64,000 bases of DNA from Bacteroidaceae bacterium (GTDB lineage Bacteria; Bacteroidota; Bacteroidia; Bacteroidales; Bacteroidaceae): the NCBI GenBank assembly GCA_017442185.1, contig JAFSAT010000040.1, positions 1 to 64,000 on the forward strand. Direction: 5' to 3'. A program made the translations under genes and the position numbers. The notes beneath the pieces were generated by a model. The model saw nothing but the letters and a program-made list of their open reading frames with translations, did not search any database and had not been told where the DNA came from. The number at the start of each line of letters is the position of its first letter. The stretch's first letter is position 1. This document shows, in pieces, positions 52,418-62,280 of this stretch.

Positions 52418-54724
52418 CTACCCCTTGCTTATTATATCTGAAGGATTCTCGTTAACCACCTTCCAAGCACTTGCAACAACTACTGAAAAAGTCAGCAGCG
52501 ACACTGCAAAAAAAGCAAAAATAAAAATCCACGGTGATAATGATTTTGCCAATGCAACATCAAAGCGAATTAACACTACGGCAATTGGCAAGGCAAACAA
52601 ATAGCAGATGGATATTATTTTAAAATATCGCACCATAAACATACGCAGAATATCATCACGTGTAGCACCATTCACTCTGCGTATGGCAATCTCTTTGCGA
52701 CGATACTGAGTTTCAAAAAACACTATCCCGAAGACTCCCAAAAGCGCTATCGTCAACGCAACCATTGCAAACATAGCAAATATGTGAGCCGAAACTATCA
52801 GGCTCTCGTGCACCTGCCTGAATATATTGTCAAAAGATTCTATTTCGCTTCTCTTTTGCTTAGAGGCAGAATAATACTGCCCTATTTCATCAATGTGCGA
52901 CACAACATCTGAGACAGTATATCCATCAGCAAGTCTGAAGAGGACATAATGTAACACTTCGTGATTTTTTTTGTAGCATAAAATGGAGGGTACAATACCC
53001 TCGTAAGCGTCTGCAAAATCGCTGCACACCCCCACCACCTCGGCATAATGAGTGCCATTGTGAGAAAGGAAGTCGCCAACCTCGATGCCTGATTCTCTTT
53101 TCACAGATTCTGTTATTATATACTTATCTCCATCCTCATTATCTGTAAAAGCACGTCCTTCTATAATATCAATTCCCATGAATTGCGTATAATTACACCC
53201 CACCGAGCGACAGTTGAGGTTGATTTTTTTATCTAAACTCATAGAATGAAATTCTACAGCAAAATCATTTGTCAGGGGCTTCATAAAAGTAAAAGTAACA
53301 TCTTTTACAGCCTTACATTTTTTAAGCTCCGCCGCATATTTGTCACAATCGTGGCTGTAAGTGGAATATTGATAAGCATAAAAATCCTCATCAAATCCAA
53401 AATCACTGTTTTTCAAAGATATAAATTGATAATACATCGTAAACGATATAATTATAAAAAGGAATGAGGCAACATATTGCACAGCAAGCAAAGTATTACG
53501 AACAGCCTTGCCCGAAGTTCCCGTTACGAAACTTCCTTTCAATATAAATGCCGGAGAAAATGATGATACGTACCACGCAGGATAAGCAGCTGTTGCAACA
53601 GCTGCAATTATAGATATAGATGCAAGCATCGCAAAAGAGTGAAAACTGTCGGAAACTGATATTTCATTACCTAAAATCTCTTTCGGAAACATATTTATCA
53701 ACAGTTGCGACAATGCAAGCGCCACAGAAACAAGTAATACGCTCTCCAAGAGTAATTCAAGATAAATACTCAAACGCTGCGCTCCCATCACTTTGCGTAT
53801 GTTAATATTGCGCATGCGACGCGGAACTGATGCAACGAAAAAATTAAAATAGTTGATAAAAGCCACAGCCAAGATAACTATGGCAACAAGCCAAAATAAT
53901 ATATTGTTACCACTCTCGACATAACCTGCATAGGCCGAAAGGTCTTTCGTGTATTTACAATAATCAATACGTGTGAGACGAATATGCTCATCTATATCAG
54001 CCGCATATTCATCGCCACCCATGCTTGCAATTATTGAAGCAGCTGTTCTTATAAAATCCTTACAATCGTCGGCGCTGCGCAGTTTAACATATAAAATACC
54101 ATTCGTTTCACCGTTTTTGGAGAGCGTATTATTATCTATGCTCATTATCAACCTTATTTGTCTGAAATCACTGTTATGGGGAAAATCCTCGAAAAAGGCT
54201 TCTACCGTACAGGTATGCTTGTTGCCAACTACAACCTCGTCACCAAGCTGAATACCATTTCTATGGGCATAACCCTCAGCAAGCGCAATTCCATTGCCAC
54301 CGACAATCTTATCGAAACTGCCCACCGTTAATTTTACACCCAAAGTAATAAGGTTGCAACTGTCGGCTCTCATGGCAAACAGAGAACCGGATTGTTCCGC
54401 GTTATTACTCTTTTTAAATTCAATTATCGTAAATGACTTATGGCGATCGTATATAAAATATCCCTCTAAAAGCGGAGAGTGCGTCAACAACTTATCCTGA
54501 AAATCCTTATCCGTAAAAGCTGTCCAACTATCTGCACCCATTCTTATATCTACACGAAATATTCTCTCATAATCATCTATTCCCCTATTCCATAGAGTAT
54601 AAAAATAGTATTGCGACAGGATAAGATAGGTGACAGAGAGAGCTGCCACCAGCCCGATGCTATTAAGTATAGCTGATAATTTTTGTTGTTTGAGAGACGA
54701 TAATATACTCATGAACATATTCAT
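52418..54724 (-). CDS. FtsX-type ABC transporter permease (MacB-like), without adjacent ATPase
   Basis: A 768-residue permease with the double-FtsX layout: a membrane helix at about 17-37, a large periplasmic domain (about 40-275), three helices around 280-395, a shorter second helix and periplasmic domain (about 410-640), and three helices to the end. The block Y-R-R-K-E-I-A-I-R-R-V-N-G-A near 680 is the FtsX-family coupling region. Relatives in Bacteroidota are annotated as antimicrobial peptide or lipoprotein exporters. No ATPase gene lies beside it, so it must pair with one elsewhere or act alone. Confidence 0.88.
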   Translation of the reverse strand: MNMFMSILSSLKQQKLSAILNSIGLVAALSVTYLILSQYYFYTLWNRGIDDYERIFRVDIRMGADSWTAFTDKDFQDKLLTHSPLLEGYFIYDRHKSFTIIEFKKSNNAEQSGSLFAMRADSCNLITLGVKLTVGSFDKIVGGNGIALAEGYAHRNGIQLGDEVVVGNKHTCTVEAFFEDFPHNSDFRQIRLIMSIDNNTLSKNGETNGILYVKLRSADDCKDFIRTAASIIASMGGDEYAADIDEHIRLTRIDYCKYTKDLSAYAGYVESGNNILFWLVAIVILAVAFINYFNFFVASVPRRMRNINIRKVMGAQRLSIYLELLLESVLLVSVALALSQLLINMFPKEILGNEISVSDSFHSFAMLASISIIAAVATAAYPAWYVSSFSPAFILKGSFVTGTSGKAVRNTLLAVQYVASFLFIIISFTMYYQFISLKNSDFGFDEDFYAYQYSTYSHDCDKYAAELKKCKAVKDVTFTFMKPLTNDFAVEFHSMSLDKKINLNCRSVGCNYTQFMGIDIIEGRAFTDNEDGDKYIITESVKRESGIEVGDFLSHNGTHYAEVVGVCSDFADAYEGIVPSILCYKKNHEVLHYVLFRLADGYTVSDVVSHIDEIGQYYSASKQKRSEIESFDNIFRQVHESLIVSAHIFAMFAMVALTIALLGVFGIVFFETQYRRKEIAIRRVNGATRDDILRMFMVRYFKIISICYLFALPIAVVLIRFDVALAKSLSPWIFIFAFFAVSLLTFSVVVASAWKVVNENPSDIISKG

Positions 54725-54804
54725 AGCGGATTATTTTTTCCACTAAGTTAGATGTTGCAAAGAATACCTGTCAATAAAAAATTGTTAAAACAGAGATTTT
54801 TCCC

Positions 54805-54833
54805 ATAAAGTGTGCAAAAATTGCACACTTTAT
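54805..54833 (-). terminator. Hairpin between mutS and the permease gene
   Basis: ATAAAGTGTGCAA and TTGCACACTTTAT form a perfect 13-bp stem with loop AAA, 63 bases after the mutS stop. The T run that follows on the minus strand is poor, so its role as a terminator is tentative. Confidence 0.5.
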
Positions 54834-54895
54834 AAAATTACAGCAGTAAAAAACATCGACTACTAATTTTAAATCAGATTACCGCCTTATGTTTT

Positions 54896-57523
54896 TCATT
54901 TTCCGCGTACTATACGTTTTATATCATTTAACTTGTTAAGTGCCTCCAATGGGGTGAGATTGTTGACATCTATACCAAGAATCTCGTCACGCACTTGTGA
55001 TAGTACAGGGTCATCAAGCTGGAAGAAACTGAGTTGCACTCCCTCTCGTGTATCGGAAATTTCGGATGTTGGAGCACTCTTCATCTCGCCACGATTACCC
55101 GAAGCTTCTAATTTTGCAAGAATCTGCTCGGAACGTCTGACTATACTCTTTGGCATTCCTGCCAATTTAGCCACATGAATACCGAAAGAGTGCTCACTAC
55201 CTCCGGGCATCAATTTACGCAGAAAAATAACTCGTCCGTCAATTTCTTTTACCGATACATTGAAATTTTTTATGCGTGGGAAACTATTCTCCATTTCGTT
55301 CAGTTCGTGATAGTGTGTGGCAAAGAGTGTACGTGCCCTACCCTTCTGTGATTCATGGATATGTTCCACTATGGCCCATGCAATAGACATTCCGTCGTAT
55401 GTGGATGTTCCGCGCCCAAGCTCATCGAACAACACAAGACTGTGTGCCGACAGATTGTTAAGAATATTCGCAGCCTCAGTCATCTCTACCATAAAGGTTG
55501 ATTCACCGGCCGAAATATTATCGCTTGCTCCAACGCGAGTAAAAATCTTATCGACAAGACCTATTGTGGCACTGTCGGCAGGTACAAAGCAACCTATCTG
55601 TGCAAGAAGAGTGATAAGTGCTGTCTGACGCAGAAGAGCCGATTTTCCGGCCATATTGGGACCTGTAACAATTATTATTTGCTGACGCTCGCTGTCAAGA
55701 TAAAGGTCGTTGGGAATATAACTTTCGCCTACCCCCATCTGACGCTCTATTACAGGATGACGCCCTTGCTTAATGTCTAACACATCACTCTCGGATATTA
55801 TCGGACGGATATATTTATATGCACGCGAAACATTGGCAAATGAGAGTAATACATCGAGACGTGCAAGATGCGCTGCGTCCATCTGAATAGAGGGAATATA
55901 ATCTACTATGGCTGTTATAAGTTCACTGTATATGCGACTTTCAAGGGACTGAATTTTCTCTTCGGCTCCAAGAATTTTTTCTTCATATTCCTTAAGCTCT
56001 TGCGTGATATAGCGCTCGGCATTCACAAGTGTCTGTTTGCGTATCCATTCATTTGGAACATTATCCTTGTAGGTATTACGCACCTCGATGTAATATCCAA
56101 AGACGTTATTGAATGATATTTTCAGACTTGGAATTCCTGTGCGCTCACTTTCACGCTGTTGGAGTTTCATCAGATAATCCTTGCCGTTATAGGCGATGGC
56201 ACGCAATTCGTCTAATTGCTCATCTACTCCATCGGCCACTACCCCACCTTTGTTTAAAAGAATAGGAGGCTCGGGAACAATCTCACGAGCTATTCTGTCA
56301 CGAATATCTGCACAACAATCGAGCTGTGCACCTATCTGCTTTAAAATAGCATTAGATGAAGCCTCACAGGCTTTTTTAACAGGCTCCACAGCCTGAAGCG
56401 CCACTTTCAACTGCACAAGTTCACGAGGAGAGACACGACCGGCTGCCACCTTTGATATAATACGCTCAAGGTCGCCCACCATGCGAAGTTGTTCCTCTAT
56501 TGTATCACTGAAATCCGGCTCACGGAAATAATACTCCACTATATCGAGACGCTCTTCAATTGGTTTTTTGTCTTTGAGAGGAAAAACCATCCAACGCTTG
56601 AGCAGGCGGGCACCCATTGCAGTTGTGGTACGGTCTATTACCGAGAGAAGCGATGTCCCCCCCTCATGCATGCTGCCAAGAAGTTCCAAACTTCTTATGG
56701 TAAATTTATCGAGACGTACATAGCGCTCTTCTTCGATGCGCGATATACTTCTTATGTGTGATATTTGCGAGTGCAACGTTACATTCAGATAGTGTAAAAC
56801 TGCTCCGGCAGCCACTACTCCACCGCGAAGATGCGAAATTCCGAAGCCTTTCAGATTCTTTGTCTCGAAGTGCTTTGTTAATTTTTCGTGCGCAAATTCC
56901 TCGGTAAAAACCCAGTCATCAAGTTCAAATACAAGATACTTATTACCGAAGCAATCCTCGAATCTACTCCTCATTCCACGCTCGAAAAGCACCTCCTTAG
57001 GACGAAAATTAATAAGTAATTTATCAATATAATCGAAAGTACCCTCGGCAACAAGAAATTCTCCGGTGGAAATATCCAAAAAAGATACTCCGCACATAGG
57101 TTTCCCAAAATGCACGGCAGCCAAAAAATTATTCTCTTTATAGTCAAGTACATTGTCGTTGATAGAGACACCGGGAGTAACAAGTTCTGTTATTCCGCGT
57201 TTCACTAATTTCTTAGTCAGTTTAGGGTCTTCGAGCTGGTCACAAATGGCTACACGCTTTCCTGCGCGTATTAATTTTGGCAGATAAGTGTCAAGTGCAT
57301 GAAAAGGAAAACCGGCCATTTCTATTACTGTGTTTGCCGCACCCTTACCGTTTGAACGTTTGGTAAGTGTGATACCTAATATTTCTGACGCCAATATAGC
57401 GTCGGCACAATAAGTCTCGTAAAAATCTCCGCAACGAAACAACATTATAGCATCGGGATGCTTGGCCTTCAGGTCGTAAAATTGTTTCATCATAGGAGTG
57501 AGAACCATATCTTTTTCTGCCAT
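54896..57523 (-). CDS. mutS: DNA mismatch repair protein MutS
   Basis: MutS recognises mismatches and starts methyl-independent or MutL-directed repair. The 875 residues contain the mismatch-reading F-Y-E motif in [10 protein letters not shown] (about 28-37) and the connector, lever and clamp domains. The ATPase has Walker A G-P-N-M-A-G-K-S, Walker [11 protein letters not shown] and the A-T-H-Y-H-E-L sensor. The C-terminal tail ends in a short helical region. Its leader contains the palindromic element at 57529, whose arm ends five bases before the start codon, and a minus-7 box lies beyond that. Confidence 0.97.
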   Translation of the reverse strand: MAEKDMVLTPMMKQFYDLKAKHPDAIMLFRCGDFYETYCADAILASEILGITLTKRSNGKGAANTVIEMAGFPFHALDTYLPKLIRAGKRVAICDQLEDPKLTKKLVKRGITELVTPGVSINDNVLDYKENNFLAAVHFGKPMCGVSFLDISTGEFLVAEGTFDYIDKLLINFRPKEVLFERGMRSRFEDCFGNKYLVFELDDWVFTEEFAHEKLTKHFETKNLKGFGISHLRGGVVAAGAVLHYLNVTLHSQISHIRSISRIEEERYVRLDKFTIRSLELLGSMHEGGTSLLSVIDRTTTAMGARLLKRWMVFPLKDKKPIEERLDIVEYYFREPDFSDTIEEQLRMVGDLERIISKVAAGRVSPRELVQLKVALQAVEPVKKACEASSNAILKQIGAQLDCCADIRDRIAREIVPEPPILLNKGGVVADGVDEQLDELRAIAYNGKDYLMKLQQRESERTGIPSLKISFNNVFGYYIEVRNTYKDNVPNEWIRKQTLVNAERYITQELKEYEEKILGAEEKIQSLESRIYSELITAIVDYIPSIQMDAAHLARLDVLLSFANVSRAYKYIRPIISESDVLDIKQGRHPVIERQMGVGESYIPNDLYLDSERQQIIIVTGPNMAGKSALLRQTALITLLAQIGCFVPADSATIGLVDKIFTRVGASDNISAGESTFMVEMTEAANILNNLSAHSLVLFDELGRGTSTYDGMSIAWAIVEHIHESQKGRARTLFATHYHELNEMENSFPRIKNFNVSVKEIDGRVIFLRKLMPGGSEHSFGIHVAKLAGMPKSIVRRSEQILAKLEASGNRGEMKSAPTSEISDTREGVQLSFFQLDDPVLSQVRDEILGIDVNNLTPLEALNKLNDIKRIVRGK

Positions 57524-57528
57524 ATATC

Positions 57529-57643
57529 AGAAGCTGTTTAAATTTCCGTCAATTATTTTACTTTTAAATTAAGAAGTTGCCTAATTTTTACTTTTATTTT
57601 AATTACCGCCTATTTTGATAGAGCATAAATTTAAACAGCTTCT
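57529..57643. repeat. Palindromic dispersed element upstream of mutS
   Basis: The arms AGAAGCTGTTTAAATTT (57529-57545) and AAATTTAAACAGCTTCT (57627-57643) are perfect inverted copies around 81 bases. The interior does not resemble those of the copies at 21610 and 31108. The gap 57524-57820 otherwise contains only the mutS and leuS minus-7 boxes. Confidence 0.85.
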
Positions 57644-57675
57644 ACTTGTGTAATTCTCTATTATGTTTAATGACG

Positions 57676-57683
57676 CGAAGATA
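57676..57683 (-). promoter_or_regulatory. Minus-7 box of mutS
   Basis: TATCTTCG on the minus strand, about 150 bases before the mutS start, so the palindromic element would lie inside the transcribed leader. Confidence 0.5.
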
Positions 57684-57750
57684 CACTATTTTTTTGAATT
57701 TTTCTCCAATAAATAAAAGCTGTAATACTCTCCAATTTACTTTTTTTATA

Positions 57751-57758
57751 TACTTTTG
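57751..57758 (+). promoter_or_regulatory. Minus-7 box of leuS
   Basis: TACTTTTG matches TAnnTTTG, 62 bases before the leuS start. No good minus-33 box is seen. Confidence 0.5.
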
Positions 57759-57820
57759 CAGACTCTTATACGAAGTATAAGCAACCTAACACTGATGAAA
57801 ATAAAAAAACAATAAATATT

Positions 57821-60652
57821 ATGGGCTATAACTTTAACGAAATTGAAAAAAAATGGCAACAGCGATGGAAAGATAACAACACCTATCGCGTTACAGAAGA
57901 CAGCGAAAAAAAGAAATTCTATGTACTTAATATGTTCCCCTATCCCTCAGGAGCAGGACTTCATGTAGGACACCCTCTGGGATATATAGCATCGGACATA
58001 TACGCACGCTATAAAAGACTTAACGGTTATAATGTGCTCAATCCAATGGGATATGACGCCTACGGTCTGCCTGCCGAACAATATGCCATACAGACAGGAC
58101 AGCACCCGGCAATAACCACTGACCGCAATATAAAAAGATATCGCGAACAGCTCGACAAAATAGGTTTTTGCTTCGATTGGAACCGCGAAATACGCACCTG
58201 CAATCCCGAATACTATCATTGGACACAGTGGGCATTCATAAAAATGTTCAACAGCTATTACGACAATGACAGCAACTGCTGCAAACCTATTGAAGAACTT
58301 GAAGATAAACTATCCAAAGAGGGTACGGCAGGAATAAACGCAGCATGCACACAAGAGATAAACATCAGTGCAACCGAATGGAACAGATTGGAAAAAAAAG
58401 AGCAGCAAGAACTTCTGATGAATTGGCGCATAGCATTCCTAAACGAAACTATGGTAAACTGGTGCCCCGAATTAGGTACAGTGCTGGCTAATGACGAAGT
58501 AGTGGATGGAGTATCAGAGCGCGGAGGATTCCCTGTAGTACAAAAGAAGATGAAACAGTGGTGTCTGCGCGTGTCGGCATATGCACAAAGAATGCTCGAC
58601 GGTCTTGAAAATATAGATTGGACAGAATCACTGAAAGAGACACAACGCAACTGGATAGGACGCAGCGAAGGCACCGAGATGCAGTTCAACGTAAAAGATA
58701 GCGATGTAAAATTCACAATATTCACAACACGCGCCGACACCATATTCGGAGTAACATTCATGGTGCTTGCTCCCGAGAGTGAACTTGTGCCAATACTTAC
58801 CACCGATGCACAACGCAACGCCGTTAACGAATATATAGACCGAACAAAAAAACGTACCGAACGCGAACGCATAATAGACCGCAACGTAACAGGAGTATTC
58901 ACCGGTTCATACGCCATAAACCCAATAACAGGCGAAGAGATTCCCGTATGGATAAGCGACTATGTACTGTCGGGCTACGGAACAGGAGCTATAATGGCAG
59001 TTCCCGCACACGACAGTCGCGACTATGCCTTTGCCAAACACTTTGGCATAGAAATACGCCCGTTGATAGAGGGATGTGATGTAAGTGAAGAAAGTTTTGA
59101 TGCAAAAGAGGGTATAATGACAAATTCACCCACAACTGCATTTGCCGATTGCAAACTCAATCTCAATGGATTAACGGTAAAAGAAGCTATTGCAACCACT
59201 AAAAAATTTGTAACAGAAAATAAATTAGGGCGCGTAAAAGTAAACTACCGTTTGCGCGATGCAATCTTCAGTCGTCAACGCTATTGGGGCGAACCTTTCC
59301 CCATTTATTACAATAACGGAATACCCTGCACAATACCCGAAGAGTGCCTTCCGCTCGAACTTCCCGAAGTTGAAAAGTTTCTTCCGACAGAGAGCGGCGA
59401 ACCCCCTCTTGGACATGCTAAAATGTGGGCTTGGGACAGCATAAATAATTGTGTAACGGATAAATCAAAAATAGACGATAAGACAATATTCCCTCTCGAA
59501 CTTAATACCATGCCCGGATTTGCAGGCTCAAGCGCCTACTATCTGCGCTACATGGACCCACATAATAACAATGCACTCGTATCAAAAGAGGCCGACAGCT
59601 ACTGGCAAAATGTAGACCTGTATGTTGGAGGAACAGAACATGCAACAGGACACCTTATATACTCGCGCTTCTGGAATATGTTCCTCTACGACCTTGGTGT
59701 AAGCATAAAAGAAGAACCATTCCAAAAACTTGTAAATCAAGGAATGATACAAGGACGAAGCAACTTTGTGTATCGCATAAAAGATACAAATACCTTTGTA
59801 TCTCTGAACCTTGCAAATGAGTATGACGTTACACCTCTGCACGTGGATGTGAATATAGTATCCAACGACATACTTGATATAGAGGCTTTCCGCTCATGGC
59901 GACCGGAATATGCCGATGCCGAATTTATCCTCGAAGATGGAAAATATATCTGCGGATGGGCAGTTGAAAAGATGAGTAAATCTATGTTCAACGTAGTAAA
60001 TCCCGACACAATAATAGAGAAATATGGTGCCGATACACTGCGTCTCTATGAAATGTTCCTCGGCCCCGTAGAGCAGTCAAAGCCATGGGACACCAACGGA
60101 ATAGATGGTTGCCACCGATTCTTACGTAAACTGTGGAACCTCTTCTACGATAAAGAAGATAAACTTGCGCTGAGCAATGATGAACCCACAAAAGAGGAGT
60201 GGAAATCCATACATAAACTTATTAAAAAAACCACAGAAGATATACCGGTATTCTCATACAATACCACTGTGAGTGCATTCATGATATGTATAAACGAACT
60301 AAGTTCACTCAAATGCAACAAACGTGCCATACTCGAAAATTTTGTGGTATTGCTGGCACCTTTCGCACCACACATCTGCGAAGAAATATGGGAAGCCTTA
60401 GGTCATACAACATCTGTATGCGATGCAGAGTGGCCTGCCTATAACGAAGATTATCTTAAAGAAGATACTATAAAATATACAATCTCATTCAACGGAAAAG
60501 CCAGATTCACAATGGAATTTTCAGCATCAGCCGATAAAAATGAGATAGAGAATGTTGTATTGGCCAATGACAACACAAAAAAATATATTGAAGATAAACA
60601 GGTTAAAAAAATTATTATCGTACCTAAGAAAATAGTGAATATAGTATTTTAA
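57821..60652 (+). CDS. leuS: Leucyl-tRNA synthetase
   Basis: LeuS charges tRNA-Leu and edits mischarged products. The 943 residues carry the class I signature H-V-G-H in [10 protein letters not shown] (46-55). A CP1 editing domain (about 240-440) includes the [10 protein letters not shown] block with the threonine-rich editing pocket, and the KMSKS loop is [10 protein letters not shown]. The anticodon-binding and C-terminal domains end in [11 protein letters not shown] lineage-type insertion lies near 160-200. It is probably first in an operon with the YitT-type gene, rdgB and the porZ-like gene. Confidence 0.97.
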   Translation: MGYNFNEIEKKWQQRWKDNNTYRVTEDSEKKKFYVLNMFPYPSGAGLHVGHPLGYIASDIYARYKRLNGYNVLNPMGYDAYGLPAEQYAIQTGQHPAITTDRNIKRYREQLDKIGFCFDWNREIRTCNPEYYHWTQWAFIKMFNSYYDNDSNCCKPIEELEDKLSKEGTAGINAACTQEINISATEWNRLEKKEQQELLMNWRIAFLNETMVNWCPELGTVLANDEVVDGVSERGGFPVVQKKMKQWCLRVSAYAQRMLDGLENIDWTESLKETQRNWIGRSEGTEMQFNVKDSDVKFTIFTTRADTIFGVTFMVLAPESELVPILTTDAQRNAVNEYIDRTKKRTERERIIDRNVTGVFTGSYAINPITGEEIPVWISDYVLSGYGTGAIMAVPAHDSRDYAFAKHFGIEIRPLIEGCDVSEESFDAKEGIMTNSPTTAFADCKLNLNGLTVKEAIATTKKFVTENKLGRVKVNYRLRDAIFSRQRYWGEPFPIYYNNGIPCTIPEECLPLELPEVEKFLPTESGEPPLGHAKMWAWDSINNCVTDKSKIDDKTIFPLELNTMPGFAGSSAYYLRYMDPHNNNALVSKEADSYWQNVDLYVGGTEHATGHLIYSRFWNMFLYDLGVSIKEEPFQKLVNQGMIQGRSNFVYRIKDTNTFVSLNLANEYDVTPLHVDVNIVSNDILDIEAFRSWRPEYADAEFILEDGKYICGWAVEKMSKSMFNVVNPDTIIEKYGADTLRLYEMFLGPVEQSKPWDTNGIDGCHRFLRKLWNLFYDKEDKLALSNDEPTKEEWKSIHKLIKKTTEDIPVFSYNTTVSAFMICINELSSLKCNKRAILENFVVLLAPFAPHICEEIWEALGHTTSVCDAEWPAYNEDYLKEDTIKYTISFNGKARFTMEFSASADKNEIENVVLANDNTKKYIEDKQVKKIIIVPKKIVNIVF

Positions 60653-60670
60653 TTTTTTTATAGTTAATAA

Positions 60671-60707
60671 TTAAGAAACTGTCTTATTATTAAAAAAAGA
60701 TAGTCTC
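60671..60707. repeat. Imperfect inverted repeat between leuS and the YitT gene
   Basis: TAAGAAACTGTCTT and AAGATAGTCTCTTA form a stem with two mismatches. The left side resembles a diverged arm of the AGAAGCTGTTTAAATTT element. It may be a weak attenuator or a degenerate copy. Confidence 0.4.
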
Positions 60708-60739
60708 TTAAAGACAAACAACAATTAAAATTTTGTCTT

Positions 60740-61705
60740 ATGCCTAAACTTTTCATTCCAAAAACAAATTTCACAAGCGAACTGAAGAATTATATAATGA
60801 TAACCATCGGACTTGCATTATATGCAATTGCATGGAATTTCTTCATGAGTCCTTTTAAATTTCTTGTAGGCGGTGTATCGGGTATAGGTGCCATTGTGCA
60901 GTACACAAGCGGACTTCCCATGCAATATACCTATTTCTTCATAAACATATTTCTAATACTTATAGCAATAAAAATATTAGGATTAAAATTCTGTCTTAAG
61001 ACAATATATGCGATATTTACACTTACGGCCTTTCTTAGCCTTTTTCAAGAGATTTTCAGCGAACAAAATGCACTTACCATCTTAGGTCCCGAGAAACAGT
61101 TGGAGGCGTGTCTTGTAGGCTCCATTTTCATAGGAATAGGTATTGCAATGTGTTTCTTAAACAATGGAAGTACGGGAGGAGTGGATATTATAGCAGCCAT
61201 TGTGAATAAATATAAGGATGTAAGTTTCGGAAGAGCAATGCTATATGTAGATGCCTGCATTATAACAAGTGGTTTTTTCATAATTCCAACCGCCGACATC
61301 TCCGAAAGTCTGACAAAAGTATTCTACGGATATATAAACCTTGTAATAGTGAATGTTTCACTCGATTATATGGTAAACAGCAACCGTCAATTGGTACAAT
61401 TCTTTATATTCTCGAATAAATATGAAGATATTGCATATTACATAACCCGTTCGATGCGTCGCGGTGTGACACTCCTCGATTCCGTAGGATTCTATTCCAA
61501 ACAACCGGGTAAAGTAATAACCACATTAACACGCGCAAATCAGGCACACGAACTTTTCAATATCGTGCAACAAATAGACCCTAACGCCATTGTATCGCAA
61601 ACAAAAGTAGTGGATGTTTACGGAAAAGGATTCAATAAAATTAAAACAAAAAGTAAAAAATTAAAAAGTACCGAAGAACTTGAAACCAATCACGTTAAAT
61701 TATGA
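60740..61705 (+). CDS. YitT family membrane protein (DUF161/DUF2179)
   Basis: The 321-residue protein has five or six membrane helices in residues 15-210 and a soluble C-terminal domain of about 100 residues. The repeated glycine-rich block G-G-V-S-G-I-G-A (about 43-50) and [12 protein letters not shown] (about 146-157) are the YitT-family marks. The C-terminal part with [12 protein letters not shown] is the DUF2179 (DUF161 tail) domain. The transported substrate is not established for this family. Its stop overlaps the rdgB start by four bases. Confidence 0.9.
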   Translation: MPKLFIPKTNFTSELKNYIMITIGLALYAIAWNFFMSPFKFLVGGVSGIGAIVQYTSGLPMQYTYFFINIFLILIAIKILGLKFCLKTIYAIFTLTAFLSLFQEIFSEQNALTILGPEKQLEACLVGSIFIGIGIAMCFLNNGSTGGVDIIAAIVNKYKDVSFGRAMLYVDACIITSGFFIIPTADISESLTKVFYGYINLVIVNVSLDYMVNSNRQLVQFFIFSNKYEDIAYYITRSMRRGVTLLDSVGFYSKQPGKVITTLTRANQAHELFNIVQQIDPNAIVSQTKVVDVYGKGFNKIKTKSKKLKSTEELETNHVKL

Positions 61706-62280
61706 AATTCGTATTTGCTACAAACAACAAACACAAACTGCAAGAGGTGCGCGATATAATGGGAAGTAAAGCAGAGATACTCTCCATGAATGACATAGGA
61801 TGCAACGACGATATACCCGAAACAGCCGATACACTTGAGGGTAATGCTCTTATAAAAGCACGCTATATATATGATAAATACAAAATAAACTGCTTTGCCG
61901 ATGATACAGGATTAGAAGTAGAAGCCCTGAATGGAGAACCGGGAATATATTCGGCACGCTACGCAGGTAATTCCCACGACTCTGAAGCAAATATGAGAAA
62001 ACTTTTGCACAATTTAACAGGAGAAAAGAATCGCAATGCACAATTTCGTACAGTTATTGCGTTAATAATAAATGGAGAAGAAATTCTTTTCAATGGAATT
62101 GTAAAAGGAACAATAACAGAAGAGAAGATGGGTGGCAGCGGATTTGGTTATGACCCTATATTCATACCTGAAGGATATTCCGAAAGTTTTGCACAAATGA
62201 GCAACGATGAGAAAAACAGAATAAGCCACCGCTTTCGTGCAACCAAACAACTATGTGAATATTTAGAAACCCTACAATGA
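61702..62280 (+). CDS. rdgB: Non-canonical purine NTP pyrophosphatase (RdgB/HAM1)
   Basis: RdgB hydrolyses dITP, ITP and XTP to keep deaminated purines out of DNA. The 192-residue protein begins [13 protein letters not shown], the family's nucleotide-binding start. [19 protein letters not shown] and G-F-G-Y-D-P-I-F follow, and the end S-H-R-F-R-A matches the family's S-H-R motif. It overlaps the YitT gene at its start and the porZ-like gene at its stop (ATGA), so the three are translationally coupled. Confidence 0.96.
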   Translation: MKFVFATNNKHKLQEVRDIMGSKAEILSMNDIGCNDDIPETADTLEGNALIKARYIYDKYKINCFADDTGLEVEALNGEPGIYSARYAGNSHDSEANMRKLLHNLTGEKNRNAQFRTVIALIINGEEILFNGIVKGTITEEKMGGSGFGYDPIFIPEGYSESFAQMSNDEKNRISHRFRATKQLCEYLETLQ

